6,192 bases of DNA from an uncultured Pseudomonadota bacterium (GCA_946478635.1 CAMLCX010000307.1:1-6192); one strand, 5' to 3'; positions 1-6,113 are shown, counted from the first letter of the stretch. A program made the numbers and translations. The notes: generated by a model not told the origin, from the letters alone.

Positions 1-1
1 C

Positions 2-754
2 GTTGAGGGATCAATCCCCAACGAAAAAAACAAGGACGAGGGTTATTGGGCAGCACTAGGAACCGACAAAGTTACTGGGCAACCTCTCACGACTTGTGAG
101 TGGATTAATCGGCTCGCGCCCAATGCCTGGGCGGTGATTGCGGCGGGGACATGCGCTACCTATGGCGGTATCCACGCGATGGAAGGGAATCCGACGGGTG
201 CCATGGGGCTGGCTGATTACTTGGGTTGGCAATGGAAATCCGCGGCTGACATTCCGATCGTTTGTGTGCCGGGCTGTCCGGTTCTTCCGGACAATTTTAT
301 GGAAACTTTGCTCTACCTCTTATATCAAGCAGCCGGCAGCGCGCCGATGATTCCGCTCGACGACGCATTACGACCCACATGGCTATTTGGCCAAACGGTT
401 CACGAAGGATGCAATCGCGGCGGTTATTATGAACAGGGGGAGTTTGCCGGTGAACACGGTTCGAACCAGTGCATCGTAAAGCTCGGCTGTTGGGGACCGG
501 TCGTGCAGTGCAACGTCGGAAAACGCGGTTGGGTAAATGGCGTGGGCGGCTGCCCGAGCGTGGGCGGCATTTGTATCGGCTGCACGATGCCGGGATTTCC
601 GGACAAGTTCATGCCGTTCATGGATCAACCTCCGGGCTCGATTCTCTCGACCACCGCCGTAATGACCTACGGGAAAACCATTCGCGCGCTGCGCAGCTTC
701 ACGCAAGCTTCACTCAACAAAGAGCCCGACCGGCGCGGCAAAGCAACACCTTGA
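2..754 (+). CDS. hhyS: [NiFe] hydrogenase group 1h small subunit, copy 1 (5' end outside window)
   Basis: Electron-transfer subunit of a high-affinity uptake hydrogenase; in this family it passes electrons from H2 through three Fe-S clusters. The frame is open from base 2, and its first residues (VEGSIPNE) match residues 94-101 of the complete copy at 3165-4223, so about 93 N-terminal residues lie outside the window; the in-frame GTG at 134 is not the start. By hand it is 71% identical to the second copy over 242 ungapped residues. Visible ligands (visible numbering): proximal C51 (GTC) and C92 (PGC); distal H134, C137, C157, C163; medial C170, C184, C191, C194. All match copy 2, so the visible part looks functional. 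The N-terminal CxxD pair cannot be seen. The C-terminus stops 8 residues after KEP and lacks the LTTGY tail of copy 2. No large subunit follows; a sensor kinase gene starts 49 bases later, so co-transcription is likely. Confidence 0.93.
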   Translation, partial: VEGSIPNEKNKDEGYWAALGTDKVTGQPLTTCEWINRLAPNAWAVIAAGTCATYGGIHAMEGNPTGAMGLADYLGWQWKSAADIPIVCVPGCPVLPDNFMETLLYLLYQAAGSAPMIPLDDALRPTWLFGQTVHEGCNRGGYYEQGEFAGEHGSNQCIVKLGCWGPVVQCNVGKRGWVNGVGGCPSVGGICIGCTMPGFPDKFMPFMDQPPGSILSTTAVMTYGKTIRALRSFTQASLNKEPDRRGKATP

Positions 755-778
755 ACGGGCGAGCCGCCAGCGAAATAA

Positions 779-791
779 TAAACGGTAACGA
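779..791 (+). repeat. 13-base direct repeat, copy A (before kinase gene)
   Basis: TAAACGGTAACGA lies in the gap between hhyS copy 1 and the kinase, ending 12 bases before the kinase start. An exact copy is at 2179-2191. Confidence 0.5.
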
Positions 792-803
792 AGGCAAAGT
801 TAC

Positions 804-2195
804 GTGATCGAAGCCGGCGACGAAAATTCAATCAGTCTGGGTGACGCCGAAAGGGTTATCCAGGAACTGGCTAGCGTTTTTTTCGAGGCCAATGGCAAGT
901 CATCCATAGGCGGCAGTGAGCCGGACAATGGCGACGATCGGCGACTGCCGGACGTCGAGGCGCGGTATAGGACGCTCGTCGAGCAGGTGCCGGCGGTCGT
1001 GTTCATGATTTTTCTCGATCGAGGCATCAGCGAAGCTTACGTTAGCCCGCACATCGAAGCCGCCTTGGGGTTCTCCCAGGCCGAGTGGCTCGATGATCCC
1101 ATCCGCTGGTATCGCCAAATCCATCCCGGTGACAAAGAGCGGTGGAATATCGAAACCGCGCAGATGGTTTTGTCGGGCGAGCCGCTGCGCTCTATCTATC
1201 GGATCCTAGCCCGCGACGGGCACACGGTCTGGTTTCATTGCGAAGTGAAGATGGTGCGCGCCGAAGACGGCCATCCCTGGTTCGTTCACGGCATAGCTTT
1301 CGATATCACCGAGCTCAAAAAGGCCGAAGAGGAGCTGCAAAATAGTCGCGCCGACTTGGAAAAGCGAGTTGAGGAGCGGACCAAGGAACTCGCTTTGACC
1401 AATAAGATGCTGCAGTTGGAGATTGGCGAGCGCAAGCGCGTGCAGGAAGATCTACTGGGGGCGCGACACGAGTTGGAAATACGCGTGCAAGCGCGAACCG
1501 TCGAACTGGGCATCGCCAACGATATCCTGAAAAGTGAAATGATCGAGCGCAAGCGTTTGGAGAAATCCATTCTCGAGATCAGCGAGCGGGAAAAAAGACG
1601 CATTGCGCAGGATTTGCACGACGGATTGGGACAGCACCTCACCGGCGTCGCTTTCCTGAGCAAGGTTTTGGCGGACAAGCTTGCAGAGAAGTTGTCCGCA
1701 GAGGCCAACGACGCGGCTAAGATTGCTCGGCTCGTCAATGAAGCGATCAACCAGACCCGCGAACTCGCGCGCGGACTTCTCCCGGTGCCGTCGGGATCCC
1801 AAGGGTTTGTCTCCGCGCTTCGACACCTGGCATCCGACGTCGAAGAATTGTTCAACGTTTCGTGTCTTTTTCGCGATGAAGATGCCATCCCGATTCGCGA
1901 CATCGATTTAGCCACGCACCTGTATCGAATCGCTCAAGAGGCGGTGACGAATGCCGTCAAGCACGGTCACTCCCGACAGGTCGTTATTGATCTGAGTCAC
2001 CGGGGCGGTACTGTCGCCCTAAGCATCTATGACGACGGAGTGGGTTTTCCGGATGTGCCTGACCACAAAGAAGGTATGGGGCTACGCATTATGAATTACC
2101 GCGCCAACATGATAGGCGCATCGCTAAAGATTCAGAAGAATCCGAACGGCGGAACGATGGTTACTTGCGTGCTTCCTCTAAACGGTAACGAGTAA
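804..2195 (+). CDS. soluble PAS-domain sensor histidine kinase (HisKA_3/NarX type)
   Basis: A 463-residue sensor kinase that should autophosphorylate on His and pass the phosphate to the regulator encoded 11 bases downstream. Order of parts: a variable N-terminus (1-50); one PAS/PAC domain (about 52-175, ending in FDITE at 166-170); a charged coiled coil (about 175-262) built of two 39-residue repeats starting at L185 and L224; a HisKA_3 dimerisation domain with the H-box around H272 (RIAQDLHDGLGQ); and an HATPase_c domain with N-box N383 (EAVTNAVKH), G1 box DDGVGF at 410-415 and G2 box GMGL at 424-427. All catalytic boxes are intact. No transmembrane segment or signal peptide is visible, so the kinase is probably cytosolic and senses an internal cue such as redox state, a bound cofactor or a protein partner. 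The PAS ligand cannot be read from sequence. The GTG start at 804 has only a weak AAGG at 791-794. Its position after a hydrogenase small subunit recalls the HoxJ kinase of H2-sensing systems, but HoxJ works with a different (NtrC-type) regulator. Confidence 0.9.
   Translation: MIEAGDENSISLGDAERVIQELASVFFEANGKSSIGGSEPDNGDDRRLPDVEARYRTLVEQVPAVVFMIFLDRGISEAYVSPHIEAALGFSQAEWLDDPIRWYRQIHPGDKERWNIETAQMVLSGEPLRSIYRILARDGHTVWFHCEVKMVRAEDGHPWFVHGIAFDITELKKAEEELQNSRADLEKRVEERTKELALTNKMLQLEIGERKRVQEDLLGARHELEIRVQARTVELGIANDILKSEMIERKRLEKSILEISEREKRRIAQDLHDGLGQHLTGVAFLSKVLADKLAEKLSAEANDAAKIARLVNEAINQTRELARGLLPVPSGSQGFVSALRHLASDVEELFNVSCLFRDEDAIPIRDIDLATHLYRIAQEAVTNAVKHGHSRQVVIDLSHRGGTVALSIYDDGVGFPDVPDHKEGMGLRIMNYRANMIGASLKIQKNPNGGTMVTCVLPLNGNE
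2179..2191 (+). repeat. 13-base direct repeat, copy B (end of kinase gene)
   Basis: TAAACGGTAACGA is identical to 779-791. Here it covers the last sense codons of the kinase (part of LNGNE) and ends 15 bases before the regulator start. The two copies are exactly 1400 bases apart and bracket the kinase gene. Confidence 0.5.
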
Positions 2196-2197
2196 AA

Positions 2198-2202
2198 GAG
2201 GG
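2198..2202 (+). promoter_or_regulatory. ribosome binding site for the response regulator
   Basis: GAGGG, within AGAGGGTGAT, lies 4 bases before the TTG at 2207 and resembles the extended anti-Shine-Dalgarno complement (GGAGGTGAT). It supports TTG 2207 over the in-frame GTG at 2231, which has no comparable site. It directly follows the kinase stop codon, so the kinase and regulator are probably translated from one message. Confidence 0.5.
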
Positions 2203-2206
2203 TGAT

Positions 2207-2890
2207 TTGGCTGCTGAGCGAAAACTTTCCGTGAAGAGCAAGCGCACGGTCTTCGTCATCGACGACCATCCGATTGTGCGAGACGGTCTCACGCAGCTGA
2301 TCAACCGCGAGCCGGATCTGACCGTTTGCGGCACCGCGGAAGATATCTACGAAGCGCTCAAAGCCATGCAAACGCTGAAACCTGACATCGCCCTTGCCGA
2401 TATTTCGTTGAAGGGCGCCGATGGTATCGAATTGATCAAGAACCTCAAGATCCGCATGCCGGCCTTGCCGGTTTTAGTTCTTTCCATCCACGATGAATCG
2501 ATCTATGCGCCGCGGGCGCTACGGGCCGGCGCCCGCGGCTTCATCATGAAACAAGAAGCCACCGAGAATGTGCTGCTCGCGCTGCGCCGAGTCTTGAGCG
2601 GGGAGATCTATCTTAGTAAGCGGATGGCCAACAAGATGCTGCAGCAATTCGTCGGCGCGCCGGGTACAGCGCAGAAATTTTCCATCGATCGGCTCAGTGA
2701 CCGCGAACTGGAAGTCTTTCGACTGATCGGTCAGGGTCATGGGACTCGGCGCATCGCTGAGGAGCTGCGCTTGAGCGTAAAGACTGTCGAGTCGTACCGC
2801 GAACACATCAAAGAAAAGATGACGCTGAGCGACGCCAGTGAGCTTGTGCAGCACGCAATTCAATGGCTGCAGCGGGAAAAATCCACGTAA
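2207..2890 (+). CDS. NarL/LuxR-family response regulator
   Basis: A 227-residue DNA-binding regulator, the likely phosphate acceptor of the kinase just upstream. The receiver domain spans about residues 12-130: acidic pair D19-D20, phospho-acceptor D65 (IALADISLKG), conserved S93 (VLVLS) and K115 (GFIMK), so it should be phosphorylatable. A linker of about 30 residues leads to a LuxR/GerE helix-turn-helix (about 160-223) with LSDRELEVF at 163-171 and recognition helix LSVKTVESYREHI at 189-201. This family usually binds paired inverted half-sites as a dimer. The start is TTG 2207; the GTG at 2231 would still keep the whole receiver domain. The intergenic gap from the kinase is 11 bases, indicating one transcription unit. 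The next gap (2891-3164), before the hhyS-hhyL pair, contains a palindrome that is an obvious candidate target. Control of hydrogenase expression is inferred from position only. Confidence 0.92.
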   Translation: MAAERKLSVKSKRTVFVIDDHPIVRDGLTQLINREPDLTVCGTAEDIYEALKAMQTLKPDIALADISLKGADGIELIKNLKIRMPALPVLVLSIHDESIYAPRALRAGARGFIMKQEATENVLLALRRVLSGEIYLSKRMANKMLQQFVGAPGTAQKFSIDRLSDRELEVFRLIGQGHGTRRIAEELRLSVKTVESYREHIKEKMTLSDASELVQHAIQWLQREKST

Positions 2891-2901
2891 TCCCATCGCG
2901 C

Positions 2902-2916
2902 CGTTCGCGCCGAACG
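2902..2916 (+). other. short hairpin after the regulator gene, weak terminator candidate
   Basis: CGTTCG (2902-2907) and CGAACG (2911-2916) pair around the 3-base loop CGC, 12 bases after the regulator stop. The 6-bp stem is GC-rich but is followed by AGATCTCATA with no run of T, so it is not a classical intrinsic terminator. It may attenuate transcription or be chance. Confidence 0.2.
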
Positions 2917-2982
2917 AGATCTCATATCCTCCGGCTTTCGCTCTCTCGCCGAACCTGGCAGTCACACTTCACGATAAGTTCA

Positions 2983-2997
2983 TAGGGGAATCCCCTA
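2983..2997. promoter_or_regulatory. 15-base perfect palindrome, candidate operator
   Basis: TAGGGGA and TCCCCTA form a perfect inverted repeat around a single A. It lies about 93 bases after the regulator stop and about 168 bases before the hhyS start. A dyad of this size in the only sizeable intergenic gap, next to a NarL-type regulator gene, is what a dimeric DNA-binding protein would use. Which protein binds it, and whether it activates or represses, cannot be read here. Confidence 0.4.
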
Positions 2998-3100
2998 GGC
3001 CACAGTCGGCTAATCTCTCATAGAAGAAACGGACGTACTCCGTATTGCCGGTGCGCGTGGTCTCGACTATTCACCTTGGCAGAAACGAATTTCGCTGATC

Positions 3101-3130
3101 TCTGCCCGGTTTGGAGAGTCGAGGGGCAGA
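3101..3130 (+). other. inverted repeat in the probable hhyS leader
   Basis: TCTGCCC (3101-3107) is the exact reverse complement of GGGCAGA (3124-3130), giving a 7-bp GC-rich stem with a 16-base loop that ends 20 bases before the GGAGG of hhyS. If transcribed, it could form a 5' leader stem-loop affecting message stability or translation. A 7-bp stem with a loop this long can occur by chance. Confidence 0.25.
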
Positions 3131-3148
3131 CGGATCATTCACGAAAAT

Positions 3149-3155
3149 AAGGAGG
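3149..3155 (+). promoter_or_regulatory. strong ribosome binding site deciding the hhyS start
   Basis: AAGGAGG is a near-perfect Shine-Dalgarno. It is 3 bases from the ATG at 3159 and 9 bases from the ATG at 3165; both are in frame. The normal spacing favours 3165. It also rules out the TTG at 3111, which lies upstream of this site. Confidence 0.75.
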
Positions 3156-3164
3156 TCGATGCCC

Positions 3165-4223
3165 ATGGCCGCGACAAAACCTGAAGATGCTTTAGTTCAT
3201 GTGTTGTGGATCAACGCCGGCTTGAGCTGCGATGGCGACTCGGTGGCGCTCACCGCCGCCATGCAACCGAGCATCGAGGAGATCGTCCTCGGCGCTCTGC
3301 CGGGTCTACCGAAGGTTGCCGTGCATTGGCCGCTGATCGATTTTGAATGCGGCCCGGGAGGCATGGGCGAGCCCGGCGCCGACACCTTTATCAAGTGGTT
3401 CTACAAAGCTGAAAAGGGTGAGCTCGATCCCTTCGTTCTCGTCGTGGAAGGATCGATTCCGAACGAAGCCATCAAGAAAGAAGGCTATTGGTGCGGCTTC
3501 GGAAACAATTTTGAAACCGGCCAGCCGATGACGACCAGTGAGTGGCTCGACCGCTTGACGCCAAAGGCGCTGGCGGTCCTCGCCGTGGGAACCTGCGCAA
3601 CCTATGGCGGCATCCACGCCATGGCGGGCAACCCGACGGGCGCCATGGGCGTGCCGGATTATTTGGGCTGGAACTGGAAGTCGCGCGCCGGCATTCCCAT
3701 CGTTTGCGTGCCCGGCTGCCCGATCCAACCCGATAATTTGTCGGAGACGATTCTTTATCTGCTGTACCAGGCGACCGGCCAGGCGCCGATGATCCCGCTC
3801 GACGAAAATCTGCGACCCAAATGGCTTTTCGGCCAGACCGTGCACGAGGGCTGCGATCGCGCGGGATATTATGAACAAGGCGATTTCACCACTGACTATG
3901 GCTCGCCAAAATGCCTGGTAAAAATCGGCTGCTGGGGACCGGTGGTCAAATGCAATGTGCCCAAGCGCGGCTGGATGGCCGGAATCGGCGGTTGCCCGAA
4001 CGTCGGCGGTATTTGCATCGGCTGCACGATGCCCGGCTTTCCGGACAAGTTCATGCCTTTCATGGATGAACCGCCGGGCAGCAAAGTGTCCGCAGGAATC
4101 AGCGGAGTCCTCGGAAAGCTTGTCCGAAATTTGCGCGGCATCACGGAGAGGACCCTCGACAAGGAACCCAAGTGGCGCCACCGAGGAGAAGAGCTGACGA
4201 CGGGTTATCGAAAACCATGGTAG
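3165..4223 (+). CDS. hhyS: [NiFe] hydrogenase group 1h small subunit, copy 2 (complete)
   Basis: A 352-residue electron-transfer subunit that pairs with the large subunit encoded next. Ligands in order: proximal cluster C22 and D25 (SCDGD, with Asp where most [NiFe] enzymes have the second Cys of CxxC), C144 (GTCATYGG) and C185 (VPGCP); distal cluster H227, C230, C250, C256; medial cluster C263, C277, C284, C287, four Cys and so compatible with [4Fe-4S]. The three-Cys/one-Asp proximal site is the known mark of group 1h, characterised in the Ralstonia eutropha actinobacterial-type enzyme. There is no twin-arginine signal before the first ligand, as expected for this cytosolic group. The C-terminus carries an LTTGYRKPW tail (344-352) that copy 1 lacks. 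ATG 3165 is preferred because AAGGAGG lies 9 bases upstream; ATG 3159 would add two residues. hhyL follows after 77 bases with no terminator, so the two are presumably co-transcribed. Confidence 0.96.
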   Translation: MAATKPEDALVHVLWINAGLSCDGDSVALTAAMQPSIEEIVLGALPGLPKVAVHWPLIDFECGPGGMGEPGADTFIKWFYKAEKGELDPFVLVVEGSIPNEAIKKEGYWCGFGNNFETGQPMTTSEWLDRLTPKALAVLAVGTCATYGGIHAMAGNPTGAMGVPDYLGWNWKSRAGIPIVCVPGCPIQPDNLSETILYLLYQATGQAPMIPLDENLRPKWLFGQTVHEGCDRAGYYEQGDFTTDYGSPKCLVKIGCWGPVVKCNVPKRGWMAGIGGCPNVGGICIGCTMPGFPDKFMPFMDEPPGSKVSAGISGVLGKLVRNLRGITERTLDKEPKWRHRGEELTTGYRKPW

Positions 4224-4287
4224 CGAGAAGGAGCCGCAGGCCATAGAGGTGCTTCGGCCAAACCAAACGGCGCAGGAACACGGTGAA

Positions 4288-4293
4288 GGAGGG
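4288..4293 (+). promoter_or_regulatory. ribosome binding site of hhyL
   Basis: GGAGGG with a 7-base spacer to the ATG at 4301. It fixes the hhyL start, which also gives an N-terminus typical of the family (WDPITRIVGS soon after the start). Confidence 0.75.
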
Positions 4294-4300
4294 CTAAAAC

Positions 4301-6073
4301 ATGGCCACGGCGCAAACCAATTCCAACCTCGTTGAGATGGCGTGGGATCCGATCACTCGGATCGTCGGCAGCCTGGGTATTTACACCAAGATCGACTTCG
4401 GCAAACGCACGGTCGCCGAGTGTCACAGCACTTCATCGATCTTTCGCGGCTACAGCATTTTCATGAAAGGCAAGGATCCGCGCGACGCGCATTTCATCAC
4501 CAGCCGGATCTGCGGCATCTGCGGCGATAATCACGCCACCTGCTCTTGCTATACCCAGAATATGGCCTATGGCGTCAGGCCGCCGCATCTCGGCGAGTGG
4601 ATCGTCAACTTGGGCGAGGCGGCGGAATATATGTTCGATCATAACATCTTCCAGGAAAACCTCGTCGGCGTGGATTTCTGCGAACGGATGGTGCGCGAGA
4701 CCAATCCTGGTGTTTGGGAGAAGGCCGCCAAGACCGAGGCCGCGCATGCGAGCGCCCATGGTTATCGCACCATCGGCGATATCATGAAGTCGCTCAATCC
4801 ATTGGAAGGCGAGTTCTACCGCGAAGCGCTGCAGATGAGCCGCATGACCCGCGAAATGTTTTGTTTGATGGAAGGGCGCCATGTCCATCCGTCGACGCTC
4901 TATCCCGGCGGCGTGGGCACAGTTGCGACGATTCAGTTGTTCACGGACTATCTGACGCGCTTGATGCGGTACGTAGAATTCATGAAGCGCGTCGTGCCGA
5001 TGCATGACGATCTTTTCGATTTCTTCTACGAAGCCATGCCCGGATACGAAAAAGTCGGCGAGCGCCGGGTTCTGCTCGGTTGTTGGGGAAGTTTGCAAGA
5101 TCCGGAGTATTGCAATTTCAACTATCGCGATATGACCGATTGGGGACGCAAGATGTTTGTCACCCCGGGGGTGGTGGTCGACGGCAAACTGCTCACCACC
5201 GATCTGGTCAAGATCAATCTCGGTATCCGCATACTGCTCGGCCATTCGTACTACGACAATTGGGAAGGCAAAGAAATATTCGTCAAAAACGATCCCCTAG
5301 GAAATCCGGTGGACGAGCACCACCCTTGGAATCAACACACGATTCCAAAACCGCAGAAACGAGACTTTGACGACAAGTATAGTTGGGTGATGTCGCCGCG
5401 TTGGTACGACGGCAAGGATCATCTCGCGCTCGATACCGGCGGCGGACCGCTCGCCCGTTTGTGGGTCACCGCGCTGGCCGGACTGGTCGATATCGGCTAC
5501 GTGAAGGCGACCGGGACCAGCGTGATCTTCAATCTGCCCAAAACCGCGACTAAGCCTGAGGTGAGTTTCGAATGGAAGATTCCCAAGTGGAGTAATACCA
5601 TCGAGCGCGACCGGGCGCGCACCTATTTCCAAGCTTACGCAGCCGCTGCGGCGCTGCATTTTGTCGAACAGGCACTGAAAGAGGTGCGCGCCGGACACAC
5701 CAAGACCTGGGAGCCGTTCAAGGTGCCCAAAGATGCCATCGGCTGTGGTTTCACCGAAGCGGTGCGCGGCGTGCTTTCCCATCACATGGTGATTCGCGAC
5801 GGTAAGATCGCCAACTATCACCCCTATCCGCCGACGCCGTGGAACGGCAATCCGCGCGACATCTACGGCACGCCCGGGCCTTACGAAGACGCGGTGCAGG
5901 GCTCGCCGATTTTCGAAGAGAATGGACCCGGAGACAAATTCAAAGGCATCGATATCATGCGCACCGTGCGCAGTTTCGATCCGTGCCTGCCGTGCGGCGT
6001 TCACATGTATCTCGGCAACGGCAAAGTCCTGGAAAAACGACATTCGCCCACACTGCTCAACCAAGTGGGATGA
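4301..6073 (+). CDS. hhyL: [NiFe] hydrogenase group 1h large (catalytic) subunit
   Basis: A 590-residue catalytic subunit that splits H2 at a Ni-Fe(CN)2CO centre. NiFe ligands are C71 and C74 (RICGICGDNH, with H78) and C562 and C565 (SFDPCLPCGVH). A conserved Arg near the active site is likely R489 (TEAVRGVLSHH, the counterpart of APRGAL in other groups), followed by the family stretch NYHPYPPTPWN. The usual N-terminal RIEGH is RIVGS here (20-24). After H568 comes a 22-residue tail (MYLGNGK to the end) that a maturation endopeptidase would remove once nickel is inserted; no such protease gene is in the window, so maturation genes must lie elsewhere. The ATG at 4301 has GGAGGG at 4288-4293 with a 7-base spacer. 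Its partner is the small subunit 77 bases upstream. Such enzymes support persistence on trace H2 by feeding electrons to the respiratory chain. Confidence 0.97.
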   Translation: MATAQTNSNLVEMAWDPITRIVGSLGIYTKIDFGKRTVAECHSTSSIFRGYSIFMKGKDPRDAHFITSRICGICGDNHATCSCYTQNMAYGVRPPHLGEWIVNLGEAAEYMFDHNIFQENLVGVDFCERMVRETNPGVWEKAAKTEAAHASAHGYRTIGDIMKSLNPLEGEFYREALQMSRMTREMFCLMEGRHVHPSTLYPGGVGTVATIQLFTDYLTRLMRYVEFMKRVVPMHDDLFDFFYEAMPGYEKVGERRVLLGCWGSLQDPEYCNFNYRDMTDWGRKMFVTPGVVVDGKLLTTDLVKINLGIRILLGHSYYDNWEGKEIFVKNDPLGNPVDEHHPWNQHTIPKPQKRDFDDKYSWVMSPRWYDGKDHLALDTGGGPLARLWVTALAGLVDIGYVKATGTSVIFNLPKTATKPEVSFEWKIPKWSNTIERDRARTYFQAYAAAAALHFVEQALKEVRAGHTKTWEPFKVPKDAIGCGFTEAVRGVLSHHMVIRDGKIANYHPYPPTPWNGNPRDIYGTPGPYEDAVQGSPIFEENGPGDKFKGIDIMRTVRSFDPCLPCGVHMYLGNGKVLEKRHSPTLLNQVG

Positions 6074-6113
6074 GCAAAGGCATCTGTCGATGGCCGATAC
6101 CAGCAATCATTAC

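Larger units (their letters stand above)
2891..3164 (+). other. non-coding gap before the hhyS-hhyL pair; probable promoter and leader region
   Basis: This is the longest stretch without a gene in the window. I see no convincing protein or RNA gene. It contains a small hairpin just after the regulator stop (2902-2916), a perfect 7-1-7 inverted repeat (2983-2997), a longer-range inverted repeat in the probable leader (3101-3130) and a strong Shine-Dalgarno at 3151-3155. Its size and contents suggest that the downstream hydrogenase genes have their own promoter. A GATAAG at 2973-2978 is a weak -10 candidate without a good -35 box, so no promoter is called. Confidence 0.5.

Noticed and set aside
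134..754. Independent short protein starting at GTG 134
   Set aside because: The frame continues open to base 2 and aligns without gaps to copy 2 well before position 134, so this is an internal codon of a longer gene.
779..2191. Kinase gene as a transposed element bounded by 13-base direct repeats
   Set aside because: There is no transposase and there are no terminal inverted repeats; one repeat copy is inside kinase coding sequence and the repeat could be chance.
2956..2972. TGGCAGTCACACTTCACG as a sigma-54 promoter
   Set aside because: The -12 GC dinucleotide is missing at the correct spacing.
3076..3098. TTGGCA...TTCGCTG as a sigma-54 promoter
   Set aside because: The distance from GG to GC is 14 bases, not the required 10. 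As a sigma-70 site it has no acceptable -10 box (TCTCTG).
3111..3164. TTG start at 3111 giving an 18-residue N-terminal extension of HhyS, with an RR pair near its end
   Set aside because: A strong AAGGAGG at 3149-3155 lies inside this extension and points to ATG 3165. The RR pair lacks the rest of a twin-arginine signal and a hydrophobic stretch.
3306..4244. Long open frame on the minus strand across hhyS copy 2
   Set aside because: It mirrors the codon pattern of an unmistakable plus-strand gene, and its translation shows no recognisable domain.
4433..6106. Two long minus-strand open frames across hhyL
   Set aside because: They are antisense to a gene with intact catalytic motifs; low-complexity, Arg/His-rich translations are typical of such shadows.
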